NCBI RefSeq assembly: GCF_000222025.1
Contig: NZ_AFQO01000008.1
Location: 62,001 to 126,000 of the forward strand
Length of the DNA: 64,000 nucleotides
Reading direction: 5' to 3'
DNA from: Haemophilus haemolyticus M19501
Lineage (GTDB): Bacteria; Pseudomonadota; Gammaproteobacteria; Enterobacterales; Pasteurellaceae
The notes under the pieces were generated by a model that was not told the origin of the DNA, ran no database searches, and saw only the letters and a program-made list of their open reading frames with translations. Below are positions 48,672 through 58,252 of the stretch, piece by piece. The position numbers and the translations under genes were made by a program. How positions within the stretch are numbered: position 1 is the first letter of the stretch; every line of letters starts with the position of its first letter.

Positions 48672-49367
48672 TTAAACAAAGAAATAAATCAGCTTAAATA
48701 CAAATGGCGCGAGAATAGAACTAATAATCCCACAAAGCACAAGAGAAATAGAACTGTAACTGCCTGCAGTTGGGTTGGTTTCCATACAACTTACCGTACC
48801 AAGTGCGTGGGACACTGCCCCAACCGATAAGCCAATTGCTTCTTGATGTTTAACGCGTAATTTTTTCAACACTAAATAACCAAATACAGAACCTTGCAAG
48901 CCTGCAACAACGACCCCAACAGCGGTTACGGCTGGAATCCCGCCTAGATTATGCGAAACTTCCATCGCGATTGGTGTGGTGATTGATTTTGGTAATACCG
49001 TCGCCACCATTTCAGGTGATGCGCCAAGTATGAGCGCTAACACCGCCCCACTTAGCATCGAGAAAAAAGACGCGATCACCACAATAGATAAAATAATCTT
49101 CCATTGTTTGGCAATTTGGCGAAGTTGCTCATAAAGAGGTAATGCAAGAGCAACAATACTCAAGCCAAGTAAATTATTAATAGGCGCATTTCCTGCCATA
49201 TAATCATCATAAGGAATCTTGCCTATCACTAAAATCACGACCAAAATTAATACCGTTAAAATAAAAGTATTAAAAATCATTGATTTCCAACGTTTGCTAA
49301 TTTGTAGTGCGAGCCAAAATCCGAAAATTGTCAAAAATGTATAAAGATAAATAATGTACTGCTGCAT
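48672..49367 (-). CDS. lrgB: LrgB/YohK-family membrane protein
   Basis: This 231-residue protein has about seven to eight helices and the LrgB motifs LPKSITTPIAM, GGIPAVTAVGVVVAGLQGS and SVGAVSHALGT. LrgAB proteins act in holin-like control of autolysis or in transport of small organic acids. The start at 49367 follows GGGAAAG, 19 bp after lrgA. Confidence 0.88.
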   Translation of the reverse strand: MQQYIIYLYTFLTIFGFWLALQISKRWKSMIFNTFILTVLILVVILVIGKIPYDDYMAGNAPINNLLGLSIVALALPLYEQLRQIAKQWKIILSIVVIASFFSMLSGAVLALILGASPEMVATVLPKSITTPIAMEVSHNLGGIPAVTAVGVVVAGLQGSVFGYLVLKKLRVKHQEAIGLSVGAVSHALGTVSCMETNPTAGSYSSISLVLCGIISSILAPFVFKLIYFFV

Positions 49368-49386
49368 ATAAAACTTTCCCACTATA

Positions 49387-49818
49387 TTAAGCTGATTCAT
49401 TCATTTGTTTAGCTTGGTTTTCACGGCGTTTAATCACTTTTTTACGTTTATGTGTAAAAGATTGTAAATGGAATAAATGATTCCCTAACAAGCCCATGAT
49501 GACCAACGTTACGCAAGTGCTGACAACATTAGGAATCAGTAAAATATTCACTTGTTCTATTAATAAATCTGAATACTTAATGATTCCAACACTCACTGGC
49601 ACAAAAAGCACCGCCATAAAACGAATTAATAAGCTCGCGCCTAAATAAATCCAATCTAAATGAATTAATCGTGTCGTTAAACCTAAAAAGAGTAATAACA
49701 ATCCCCAAATACTCCCAGGTACACCGGCTGGCACATAATGAGCGATAAGATTTCCGAGATATAACATAATGTACAAAATGACCAACGAACGGGCCAATAA
49801 AAATGATTTTTGAATCAT
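49387..49818 (-). CDS. lrgA: LrgA/YohJ-family membrane protein
   Basis: This 143-residue protein has four helices, the family motif [16 protein letters not shown] and a basic C-terminal tail ([11 protein letters not shown]). It pairs with LrgB downstream. The ATG at 49818 is preferred to a TTG two codons earlier. Confidence 0.88.
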   Translation of the reverse strand: MIQKSFLLARSLVILYIMLYLGNLIAHYVPAGVPGSIWGLLLLFLGLTTRLIHLDWIYLGASLLIRFMAVLFVPVSVGIIKYSDLLIEQVNILLIPNVVSTCVTLVIMGLLGNHLFHLQSFTHKRKKVIKRRENQAKQMNESA

Positions 49819-49937
49819 ATACAACCTTTTTTTTCAACTTTTCTCATAATGTTTCAAAATTATTTTACGCTTTTTTTTTCTGAATTGACCAGTTTTTTTC
49901 GGTAAAATAACCAGACTTAGATCAAGAACCTTGCAAA

Positions 49938-50432
49938 ATGATAAATCAAAAAATACTATTGACGAGTTTATTACTCATTTTCACCGCTCTTTCTGCTTGT
50001 TCTCGCGAAAAAAATACTTGTCGCGTGGTTAAAATTAGTGATGGCGATACGCTCACTTGCCTAGCTAAAGGCAATAAATCCATTAAAGTTCGTTTAGCCG
50101 AAATCGACGCGCCAGAAAAAAAACAAGCTTTTGGACAAAAATCTAAAAAAGCGTTATCTGATATGGTTTACCTTCGTGATGTACGTCTTTCTTTAAAAGG
50201 TCAAGATCGCTATCAACGCACATTGGCAATTGTTTATTATCAAGATAAAAATATTAATTTAGAAATGGTTAAACAAGGTATGGCATGGGCTTATAAGCAA
50301 TATTCCCATAATCCGATTTATCTTCAAGCGCAAGAAAATGCACAAGCCAAAGGAATTGGTCTTTGGGCGGACAATAATCCGATTGAACCAAGTCAATGGC
50401 GCAGACAAGAGAAAAATCAATATGGCTTTTGA
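49938..50432 (+). CDS. nuc: Staphylococcal-nuclease-like lipoprotein
   Basis: This 164-residue SNase-fold nuclease has a lipoprotein signal (LLLIFTALSAC-S). The catalytic residues lie in ISDGDTLTC, VRLAEIDAPE and GQDRYQRTLA (Asp, Arg, Glu-equivalent and Arg). It probably degrades DNA or RNA at the cell surface. Such a nuclease may help release or process nucleotides for this NAD- and nucleobase-scavenging genus (inference). It overlaps csdA by 11 bp. Confidence 0.9.
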   Translation: MINQKILLTSLLLIFTALSACSREKNTCRVVKISDGDTLTCLAKGNKSIKVRLAEIDAPEKKQAFGQKSKKALSDMVYLRDVRLSLKGQDRYQRTLAIVYYQDKNINLEMVKQGMAWAYKQYSHNPIYLQAQENAQAKGIGLWADNNPIEPSQWRRQEKNQYGF

Positions 50433-51621
50433 TTATCAAACTTTCCGTCAAGAATTTCCTTATTTCCAACGTGAAGATGCGGTTGTTTATTTAGATAACG
50501 CTGCCACCTCGTTGAAACCTCAAGTATTAATTGATCGCACCGCCGAATTTTATGTTTCTGCAGGCTCGGTGCATCGTAGCCAATATGATTCAGCCCAAAC
50601 TGTGCAATATGAACAGGCTCGCACACAAGTTAAAGAATGGGTTAATGCTGAAGATAAACGCGCTGTTATTTGGACTTCGGGTACAACTCACGCGATTAAC
50701 TTAGTGGCAAATGGATTGCTACCGCAATTAAATGCAGAAGATGAAATTCTGGTTAGCCAAGCAGATCATCATGCCAATTTTGTCACTTGGCATGAAACGG
50801 CGAAAAAGTGCGGTGCAAAAATTCGAGTTTTACCGGTTTTAGATAATTGGCTAATTGATAAAAATGCGCTTATTTCTGCACTTTCTGAAAAAACAAAACT
50901 GGTTGCTCTGAATTTTGTTTCAAATGTCACGGGCACAGAACAGCCAATTAAACGCCTGATTCAACTTATTAGAAAACATAGCAATGCCTTGGTTTTAGTG
51001 GATGCTGCACAAGCGATTAGTCATATCAAAATTGATTTACAAGATTTAGATGCAGACTTTCTCGCATTTTCTGCCCATAAAATTTATGGCCCAAATGGGA
51101 TCGGTGTTTTAACAGGAAAATTGACCGCACTTTCTCAACTTCAACCGCTCTTTTTCGGTGGAAAAATGGTTGATCGTGTATCAAATGATCGAATTACTTT
51201 TGCCGAGTTGCCTTATCGTTTAGAAGCTGGCACACCCAATATTGCTGGGGTTATTGGCTTTAATGCCATACTGAATTGGCTACAAAAATGGGATTTTACC
51301 GCAGCAGAACAGCACGCTATATCTTTGGCTGAATCCGTCAAAGTGCGGTTAAAATCTTACGAGAATTTCCGATTATTCGATTCCCCTCAACCAAGCACCG
51401 TTGTTTGTTTTGTATTTGACGGCATTGACTGTTCTGATCTTTCAACGCTTTTGAGCGAACAAAATATTGCGCTTCGTGTGGGCGAACATTGCGCCCAGCC
51501 TTATTTAGCACGCTTAGGCGAACGCACCACATTGCGTCTTTCTTTTGCGCCTTATAATACGCAAAAAGATGTAGAGGCATTCTTTACCGCCTTAGATAAA
51601 GCACTGGATTTATTACAATGA
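50422..51621 (+). CDS. csdA: Cysteine desulfurase CsdA/SufS type
   Basis: This 399-residue group II PLP enzyme releases sulfur from cysteine. The PLP lysine is in FSAHKIYGPNGIG and the persulfide cysteine in VGEHCAQPYL. The ATG at 50422 lies inside the 3' end of nuc. The upstream 28-residue extension is rejected. It overlaps csdE by 4 bases. Confidence 0.94.
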   Translation: MAFDYQTFRQEFPYFQREDAVVYLDNAATSLKPQVLIDRTAEFYVSAGSVHRSQYDSAQTVQYEQARTQVKEWVNAEDKRAVIWTSGTTHAINLVANGLLPQLNAEDEILVSQADHHANFVTWHETAKKCGAKIRVLPVLDNWLIDKNALISALSEKTKLVALNFVSNVTGTEQPIKRLIQLIRKHSNALVLVDAAQAISHIKIDLQDLDADFLAFSAHKIYGPNGIGVLTGKLTALSQLQPLFFGGKMVDRVSNDRITFAELPYRLEAGTPNIAGVIGFNAILNWLQKWDFTAAEQHAISLAESVKVRLKSYENFRLFDSPQPSTVVCFVFDGIDCSDLSTLLSEQNIALRVGEHCAQPYLARLGERTTLRLSFAPYNTQKDVEAFFTALDKALDLLQ

Positions 51622-51998
51622 TAGAACAATTAAAACAAGCTAAAAATTGGGAAGATCGCTATCGCCTGATTATTCAAGCAGGCAAAAATTTACCTCGCCC
51701 AAGCGATAATGAACTCGCTCAAATGCAACCTATTACTGGCTGCGAAGCACAAATGTGGTTTCAAATTATGCCTAAACATGACCGCACTTTTCAATTCAGC
51801 GGATTTAGCGAAGCCAGAATTATGAATGGCTTGCTTTGGATTTTATTCAATCAAATCAATGGCAAAACAGCGGATGAATTGAATACATTTGATATTATTG
51901 CCTTTTTTAGCGAACTCGGCATTTCACAACGTTTAAGTGAAATGCGTTTAAACGGCTTAAACCAAATCAGACAGCAATTAAAAAATTTATGTATTTAA
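51618..51998 (+). CDS. csdE: Sulfur acceptor protein CsdE/SufE
   Basis: The 126-residue SufE-fold protein accepts the persulfide from CsdA on the Cys of ITGCEAQMWF. Its ATG overlaps the csdA stop. It also overlaps the DUF2310 gene by 10 bp, giving a compact operon. Confidence 0.94.
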   Translation: MIEQLKQAKNWEDRYRLIIQAGKNLPRPSDNELAQMQPITGCEAQMWFQIMPKHDRTFQFSGFSEARIMNGLLWILFNQINGKTADELNTFDIIAFFSELGISQRLSEMRLNGLNQIRQQLKNLCI

Positions 51999-52774
51999 TC
52001 GAAACCTATTTTCGCCTGACTACGCTTGAAAATAACATTGAATCGCAAAGCCGTTTACTTAATACAGTGATCGATCAATGGCGGTATAACGGGCAAATTA
52101 TCGGACGTGAAATTCCTTTATATTTAGCGGAAGAAGATGGCGCACAAGGCTTTGCTATGCGTGTCATTTGCCCTGAGCAAGATAGTCTTTTCCCGCAAAA
52201 TAATAACGCAGAAGTGAATCGCGCATTACAAGAAGCCGAAAAGTGCGGTGTAATTTTTGATGGTTTTCAAGTTGTGGGCGATGATTTCAATTCAGATCAA
52301 ACGGCTGAAAATACATCGCCAGCTTGGCAAGTACTTTACACAACTCATTTACAAAATTGCTCTCCGATTCATAGTGGAGAAAATCTCGCACCAATTCCGT
52401 TGTATAAACAGTTGAAAAATCAGCCGCACTTAAGCCAAGATCTGATTAAATGGCAAGAAAATTGGCAAGCCTGCGATCAACTACAAATGAATGGTGCGGT
52501 ATTAGAACAACAATCTTTGGCAGAAATTTCGGAGCACCAAAGCACCCTTTCAAAACATGGGCGCTATTTAGCCCAAGAAATAGAAAAAGAAACCAGCATA
52601 CCGACTTACTATTATTTATATCGTGTAGGTGGACAATCTTTAGAATCTGAAAAATCCCGTTGCTGCCCTTCTTGTGGTGCAAATTGGGCGTTAAAAGACG
52701 CGATTTTTGATACCTTTCATTTTAAATGCGATACCTGTCGATTAGTTTCGAATCTATCGTGGAATTTTTTGTAA
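51989..52774 (+). CDS. Zn-ribbon protein of the DUF2310 family
   Basis: The 261-residue protein ends in a zinc ribbon, CCPSCGANW...FKCDTCRLV (about 226-255), after a long domain without recognised motif. The family is described as possibly nucleic-acid binding. Its place directly behind csdAE and before queF hints at a role in sulfur transfer or tRNA modification, but this is inference only. Confidence 0.78.
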   Translation: MYLIETYFRLTTLENNIESQSRLLNTVIDQWRYNGQIIGREIPLYLAEEDGAQGFAMRVICPEQDSLFPQNNNAEVNRALQEAEKCGVIFDGFQVVGDDFNSDQTAENTSPAWQVLYTTHLQNCSPIHSGENLAPIPLYKQLKNQPHLSQDLIKWQENWQACDQLQMNGAVLEQQSLAEISEHQSTLSKHGRYLAQEIEKETSIPTYYYLYRVGGQSLESEKSRCCPSCGANWALKDAIFDTFHFKCDTCRLVSNLSWNFL

Positions 52775-52828
52775 TTAATTTATAAAGTGTCGAAATTTGC
52801 AAAACTCGAACACCTAATCGGAGAAAAG

Positions 52829-53668
52829 ATGAATTACCAAGACAACAGCTTAAAATCCTTAAAACTCGGTCAAAAAACAGAATATGCCTCTCAATATGAC
52901 CGCACTTTATTACAGCCTGTGCCACGCGCGTTAAATCGTGATGGATTGGGCATTACTCAAAACCAACCATTTACTATCGGTGCCGATATTTGGACGGCTT
53001 ATGAAATCTCTTGGCTCAATGAAAAAGGCTTGCCACAAGTGGCTATCGCAGACATTTATCTGGATTATCAAAGCCAAAATTTGATTGAATCAAAAAGTTT
53101 TAAACTTTATTTAAATAGCTTCAACCAAAGCAAATTTGCCGACTTCAACTCCGTTCAACAAACAATGCAACGCGATTTAAGCGAATGTGCGCAAGGCGAT
53201 GTAAAAGTGCGGTTAAATCCAGTGACAGTTTATGATTCTCAAAAAATTGATCATTTACAAGGCGATTGCATTGATGAACAAGATATTGAAATTACCAGCT
53301 ACGAATTTAACGCTGATTGGCTAAAAGATTGCGTATCTGATGAAATTGTTGAAGAAAAATTAGTCAGTCATTTGTTGAAATCTAACTGCCTGATTACCAA
53401 TCAACCAGACTGGGGAACGTTACATATTCACTATATTGGTAAAAAAATCAATCACGAAAAATTATTGCGTTACGTTGTATCGTTCCGTCAACACAATGAA
53501 TTCCACGAACAATGTGTCGAACGTATTTTTTGTGATTTAATGCACTACGCAAAACCAGAAAAACTCACCGTGTACGCACGCTATACTCGACGTGGCGGAT
53601 TAGACATCAACCCGTTCCGCTCTAATTTTGAGAATTTACCTGAAAATTTAAGATTGGCGAGACAGTAA
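52829..53668 (+). CDS. queF: 7-cyano-7-deazaguanine reductase QueF
   Basis: This 279-residue enzyme of the long, YqcD-like QueF type reduces preQ0 to preQ1 for queuosine in tRNA. The catalytic Cys is in [14 protein letters not shown], and the C-terminal half carries VERIFCDLM and [27 protein letters not shown] precedes the ATG at 52829. I do not see a preQ1 riboswitch upstream. The 54-bp leader holds only a bulged hairpin (GTGTCGA / TCGAACAC). The gene's USS-dyad terminator is split by the IS. Confidence 0.95.
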   Translation: MNYQDNSLKSLKLGQKTEYASQYDRTLLQPVPRALNRDGLGITQNQPFTIGADIWTAYEISWLNEKGLPQVAIADIYLDYQSQNLIESKSFKLYLNSFNQSKFADFNSVQQTMQRDLSECAQGDVKVRLNPVTVYDSQKIDHLQGDCIDEQDIEITSYEFNADWLKDCVSDEIVEEKLVSHLLKSNCLITNQPDWGTLHIHYIGKKINHEKLLRYVVSFRQHNEFHEQCVERIFCDLMHYAKPEKLTVYARYTRRGGLDINPFRSNFENLPENLRLARQ

Positions 53669-53712
53669 AAAAATGCGGTGAAAATTTGATCTGACCCCAA
53701 AAAGTTAGACTG

Positions 53713-54580
53713 TTATTTAAAGGATTGTTTTCGATATTGTATCGGACTCAGTCCTTTTAATTTTAATTGAATCCGTCGGTGATTATAGTAATCCAAATAA
53801 TCCCTGACGGCATCAACTATCTCTTCTTTTGTTTTAAATTCCCGACCATAAAAACATTCTGTTTTTAATCGTCCAAAGAAACTTTCCATCACGGCATTGT
53901 CCAAGCAACTCCCTTTTCTCGACATACTTTGAATGATGCCATGTTCAGCTAAGATTCGACGATAAGCCACCATTTGATATTGCCAGCCTTGGTCTGAATG
54001 TAAAATGACACCACAAGCTTTATTTAATCCTTTGACGGCTTGCATTAATATGTCCTCTACTTGCGCCCAGTTTGGGGAATAGCTGAGATTATAGGAGACT
54101 ATCTCATTGTTAAATAAGTCTAAAATTGGGGATAAATAGACTTTACTTCCATCTTTCGCCTTAAACTCGGTGATATCAGTTACCCATTTTTGTTTCGGGG
54201 CCGTTGCACTAAAATCGCGTTCAAGATGATTCGGTGCAATCCCCCCTATCGTGCCTCGATAGGTGGTAAATTTCTTGCTTTTTTGACCGCACTTGAAGCC
54301 CAAATGCCTGCATTAAGCGTTGGACTTTTTTATGATTCACACCTGGCAAACAGGCATGAACACGTCGGTAGCCATAATCAGGATGATTAGCTTTGATGCA
54401 TTGAATGGTCTTTTTCAACAACTCATCCTTATCCAGTTTAATCTGACGTTTAGCAAAAAACGTACTACGCGCTAACTGTGCAAAGCCTAAAAGCCATTTT
54501 AACGGATAGCGTGTTCTTAACCTTTGGATAATTTCCGGGGCCCGGCTTCGTCCTGAAGTCTGAGCCTTCTCAACTCCTTT
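53713..54580 (-). pseudogene. IS150-like transposase OrfB, frameshifted
   Basis: The DDE catalytic core is present: VTDITEFK (first Asp), ILHSDQGWQYQ (second Asp) and CLDNAVMESFFGRLKTE (Glu). Upstream, the sequence EIIQRLRTRYPLKWLLGFAQLARSTFF and HPDYGYRRVHACLPGVNHKKVQRLMQAFGLQV continues the protein. The frame changes near 54278-54290 by one extra base (or two lost), just where a USS lies (54286-54294). Without correction no active transposase is made. The normal OrfA-OrfB fusion would use a -1 shift at 54577-54582. Confidence 0.8.
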
Positions 54581-54870
54581 AGGTAGGCCACCTCCGCTTC
54601 AAGCTGTAAAATTCTCAAACGTAAGCGCTCTTCTTCAGTTTTGGGTGGCGGTGGCATTCTGGCATATTTAGGTTTCATAGGCGGTCGTCCTGATGGTTTA
54701 CAGGGAATAAGTCCATTTATGCCACTTTTTTCAAACCGTTTCAACCACGTCCCGACTAAGGCGTTGGAAGGAATATTATAAAAACGCGCAGCTTCTCTAA
54801 TACTCATTTTCCCATTCAAAATAGGTTGGAGAACCTGTAATTTAAATTCTATTGTGTAGTGTTTACCCAT
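54517..54870 (-). CDS. IS150-like transposase OrfA (helix-turn-helix subunit)
   Basis: This 117-residue protein has an N-terminal HTH (MSIREAARFYNIPSNALVGTWLKRFEKSG), a Pro-rich linker (MPPPPKTEEE) and a leucine zipper-like helix ending in the frameshift region (LEAEVAYLKEL). The start at 54870 gives MGKHYTIEFKLQVLQ, the usual IS150 beginning. Confidence 0.82.
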   Translation of the reverse strand: MGKHYTIEFKLQVLQPILNGKMSIREAARFYNIPSNALVGTWLKRFEKSGINGLIPCKPSGRPPMKPKYARMPPPPKTEEERLRLRILQLEAEVAYLKELRRLRLQDEAGPRKLSKG

Positions 54871-54948
54871 AAAAATCTGCACCTCAATTGTTGGTTTGTT
54901 GAGTCCAACTTTTGGGGTGCCGATCAATTTTGACCGCACTTTTCCTAA

Positions 54949-56250
54949 CTAATCTAAATGTCCTTCTTCGCCAATCTCATGTCCCTCAAGTTTCTTTAAC
55001 ATTTTCGAGGTCACAAGAATCACTTTACCTGTTGAGCTAATACGGAAACGTTTTTTATCTTCTTCCATATTCACACCAATTTCCATGCCATCCGGAATAA
55101 TACATTCACGGTCGAGAATACAGTTTTTCAATATACAATTCTTACCGATTTTAACTTGTGGCAATACCACGCAATGATCCACTTTTGAAAAAGCATCAAT
55201 TTTAACGCGATCGAATAGCACGGAATTACTGATAGAGGCATCAGTAATCACACAACCACCGCCAATTAAAGAATTATCGACTGGATGAACATTTGAATTT
55301 TTGTAGAAGAATTTTGATGGGTAAGCTTGAATTGGATTACCGCGAATTGGCCAACTTTGGTCATAAATATCAAGCTGTGGATTTTCAGATACTAAATCAA
55401 TATTAGATTGCCAGAAGCTATCTAATGTACCCACATCACGCCAATAAATTTCACCTTCAGTATTGCGCCCCATGCAAGAACGGCTGAAAGGATGCGCATA
55501 AAGAGTTTCTTCTGCTAAACATTTTGGCAATACATCTTTACCAAAATCGTGGCTAGTTTGTGGTGTATTGACCTCTCTCTCCAACATTTTGTAAAGATAA
55601 TCCGCATCAAACACATAAATCCCCATTGATGCGAGTGAAATATCAGGTTTACCTACCATTGCTGGCGGATCTTTTGGTTTTTCAACAAAGGCTTTTACTT
55701 TTAAATTTTCGTTTACCGCCATGACACCAAATTCATGAGCTTCAGAGCGTGGTACTTCAATACAGCCCACCGTACATTTTGCACCGCTGTTAACATGGTC
55801 CATCAACATGACGCTATAGTCTTGTTTGTAAATATGGTCACCCGCTAAGATCAAGACATATTTAGGGCGATAGTGATCACGAATAATCGCCATATTTTGA
55901 TAAACAGCATCCGCCGTACCACGATACCAAGTTGAATCATCAATTTGTTGACGAGCAGGAAGCATATCAACAAACTCCCCTTTTTCTTGTGGTAAGAAAG
56001 ACCAACCTGTTTGCAAATGACGAAGTAAAGAGTGTGCCGCGTATTGAGTCACTACACCAATTCGGTTCAAACCAGAGTTAATACAATTAGAAAGTGCAAA
56101 GTCAATAATACGGCGGTTACCACCAAAATAAAGGGCAGGTTTTGCACGTTTATCGGTAAGTTCATGCAAGCGTGAACCACGTCCACCCGCAAGAATAAGC
56201 ACCAAAGTATTTTTAACTAAATCATATTTATTAAGGTCGCCAGCTTTCAT
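54949..56250 (-). CDS. glgC: Glucose-1-phosphate adenylyltransferase
   Basis: This 433-residue ADP-glucose pyrophosphorylase is the committed step of glycogen synthesis. It has LAGGRGSRLHELTDKRAKPA (nucleotide and activator site), a GTADAVYQNM loop and C-terminal beta-helix repeats. I start at the ATG of MKAGDLNKYDL, preceded by GGAG. The glycogen synthase gene that normally follows is missing here: 22 bp after the stop the IS ends. Confidence 0.95.
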   Translation of the reverse strand: MKAGDLNKYDLVKNTLVLILAGGRGSRLHELTDKRAKPALYFGGNRRIIDFALSNCINSGLNRIGVVTQYAAHSLLRHLQTGWSFLPQEKGEFVDMLPARQQIDDSTWYRGTADAVYQNMAIIRDHYRPKYVLILAGDHIYKQDYSVMLMDHVNSGAKCTVGCIEVPRSEAHEFGVMAVNENLKVKAFVEKPKDPPAMVGKPDISLASMGIYVFDADYLYKMLEREVNTPQTSHDFGKDVLPKCLAEETLYAHPFSRSCMGRNTEGEIYWRDVGTLDSFWQSNIDLVSENPQLDIYDQSWPIRGNPIQAYPSKFFYKNSNVHPVDNSLIGGGCVITDASISNSVLFDRVKIDAFSKVDHCVVLPQVKIGKNCILKNCILDRECIIPDGMEIGVNMEEDKKRFRISSTGKVILVTSKMLKKLEGHEIGEEGHLD

Positions 56251-56272
56251 AAGGATCTCCATAATCTTATAG

Positions 56273-58249
56273 TTATTCGTCACTCAGCATACAAAAGCCC
56301 ATTGAGCTAAGCTCTGCTTGTTGTGCATCGAGGGTTAAATTATGTGTGCCGATTTGAGGTTTCCATTTTCCATCGGGTAAGTGAAAAACCTGTCCTTCGG
56401 CTTTGGCATTAATCAATAAAAGACAATGCTTATCTAAAACTACTTGTAATGCTTTGGTTTGTTGATTTTGCCAATCGTCAACTGTCATCTGGTTACCGTG
56501 AATGTTAAGCCATTGCACATTGTCACCTGACCACCATTGATTCCGATTTAAACTACCAATTTGCTTACGCGCTGCAATCGTTTGATTGGTCAGTTCAAAT
56601 AATTCCTTGTTAAAATTTGCCCATTTCAGCCAAGTAATTTCGTTATCTTGGCAATAGGCATTATTGTTACCATATTGAGTGTTGCCAAACTCATCACCCG
56701 CCAAAAGCATAGGCGTGCCATTCGCCAGCAATAAACTCATTAATAATCCGCTTTGTGCAAAAGTGCGGTTATTTTCCACCGCACTTTTTTGCGGTTCAGA
56801 AAGGCATTCAGTAGAACCTTCTACCCCATGGTTATAACTGTAATTTTCATTGCGACCATCACGATTTTCTTCACCATTTGCTTCGTTATGTTTTTGGTTA
56901 TAACTCACTAAATCTTGCATGACGAAACCATCATGGGCGGTAATAAAATTAAGCGTTGTGTGTGGCAAGCGATCATTTTTCTTAAATAAATCGCTAGAAC
57001 CTGCAAAGCGTTCTGCAAATGCGCCGATTTCACCACTTTTCCATAACCAAAAACGGCAAAGATCATCACGGAAACGATCATTCCATTCAGCAAAGTAACT
57101 TGGGAAATTTCCGACTTGATAGCCGTAATGTCCGATATCCCAAGGCTCTGCAATCAATTTAATATTTTGTAAACTTGGCTCATTTTTTATGTCAGTAAAA
57201 AGCTGAGCTTGTGCATTAAAATCTGGTGTATCACGCCCAAGCACGGAGGCTAAATCAAATCGAAAACCATCAACATGACACTGTTCAGCCCAATAACATA
57301 AACAATCTACGACCCATTTTCGCCCAACATCAGAGGATAAATTGAGCATATTGCCGCAGCCTGTCCAATTGATATAACGCCCTTGATCGTTGCGCCAATA
57401 GTAAGTTTGATCATCAATACCACGCTGGCAGAATGTTGGGTAAGTTTGCTCTGACTCTGCGGAATGGTTAAATACCACGTCTAAAATAACTTCAATGCCC
57501 GCTTTGTGAAACGCCTTCACCATCGCTTTAAATTCTGCTAATGCATTATTTGTTGCCGCATATTTAGGTTCCACCGCAAACATCGCTAAGGGATTGTATC
57601 CCCAATAATTTTGTAAACCTCGAGCTTGTAAGTGCGGTTCATTTATATGGAAATTTACAGGCAGCAATTCCACTGCTGTCACGCCTAATTCTTTTAAATA
57701 AGCTAAATTAATAGGATGACTTAAGCCCGCATAGGTGCCGCGTAATTCAGCAGGAATCTTGTCGTTAAGTTGGCTAAAACCTTTAACGTGCAATTCATAC
57801 ACAATGGTTTCCGCCCAAGGCGTATTGGGTGCTGTTTCATTTTCCCAATCAAAATCTTCTGGAATAATCACCGCTCTTGGCGCAATATGAGCATTATCGC
57901 GATGATCATTCATTAAGAACCAAGAACGACTTTCTTCAGTAGTTAAATCCGGTTTCCCATTCACCGCTTTAGCATAAGGATCGAGCATTAATTTATTCGG
58001 GTTAGCATGTTCGCCGTGAATGCGGAATCCATATTCTGTCCCAACCTCAACGCCTGCTACAGCTAAATGCCATACATTATTTGTGCGAACCATAGGAAAG
58101 CGCGTTTCCTTATCACCATAAAAAAGGCAAAGTTCCACACCACTCGCTGCAGCAGAGAACAGTGCAAAATTAGTCACCTTCACGCCATTCTCGGTAAATA
58201 TTGAATAGCCCATTGGCGCTGGTTTGCCGTTGTTATAAATCGTAAACAT
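56273..58249 (-). CDS. glgX: Glycogen debranching enzyme GlgX
   Basis: This 658-residue GH13 enzyme has an N-terminal CBM48-like domain and the barrel motifs DVVFNHS, GFRFDLASVLG (nucleophile Asp), IAEPWD (acid Glu) and ITAHDGF. It removes short branches left by phosphorylase. The gene lies 3 bp after glgB. A USS pair is embedded in the coding sequence at 56761-56786. Confidence 0.94.
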   Translation of the reverse strand: MFTIYNNGKPAPMGYSIFTENGVKVTNFALFSAAASGVELCLFYGDKETRFPMVRTNNVWHLAVAGVEVGTEYGFRIHGEHANPNKLMLDPYAKAVNGKPDLTTEESRSWFLMNDHRDNAHIAPRAVIIPEDFDWENETAPNTPWAETIVYELHVKGFSQLNDKIPAELRGTYAGLSHPINLAYLKELGVTAVELLPVNFHINEPHLQARGLQNYWGYNPLAMFAVEPKYAATNNALAEFKAMVKAFHKAGIEVILDVVFNHSAESEQTYPTFCQRGIDDQTYYWRNDQGRYINWTGCGNMLNLSSDVGRKWVVDCLCYWAEQCHVDGFRFDLASVLGRDTPDFNAQAQLFTDIKNEPSLQNIKLIAEPWDIGHYGYQVGNFPSYFAEWNDRFRDDLCRFWLWKSGEIGAFAERFAGSSDLFKKNDRLPHTTLNFITAHDGFVMQDLVSYNQKHNEANGEENRDGRNENYSYNHGVEGSTECLSEPQKSAVENNRTFAQSGLLMSLLLANGTPMLLAGDEFGNTQYGNNNAYCQDNEITWLKWANFNKELFELTNQTIAARKQIGSLNRNQWWSGDNVQWLNIHGNQMTVDDWQNQQTKALQVVLDKHCLLLINAKAEGQVFHLPDGKWKPQIGTHNLTLDAQQAELSSMGFCMLSDE

Positions 58250-58252
58250 ATC

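Larger units (their letters stand above)
53687..54926 (-). mobile_element. IS150-like insertion sequence (IS3 family)
   Basis: The 1,240-bp element has imperfect ends TGATCTGACCCCAAAAAG (left) and TGATCGGCACCCCAAAAG (right, read inward), and orfA and orfB in the IS3 arrangement. It is flanked by the 3-bp direct repeat ATT (53684-53686 and 54927-54929), as IS150-group elements produce. The insertion lies in the loop of a USS pair downstream of queF. A frameshift in orfB probably inactivates it. Confidence 0.9.

Noticed and set aside
49826-49880. T8-T9 tracts near lrgA as phase-variable repeats
   Set aside because: The tracts are short, lie in an intergenic AT-rich stretch, and no tetranucleotide repeat is present.
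52775-52828. preQ1 riboswitch before queF
   Set aside because: Only a bulged hairpin is visible. The C-rich loop and A-rich tail of the preQ1-I aptamer are missing.
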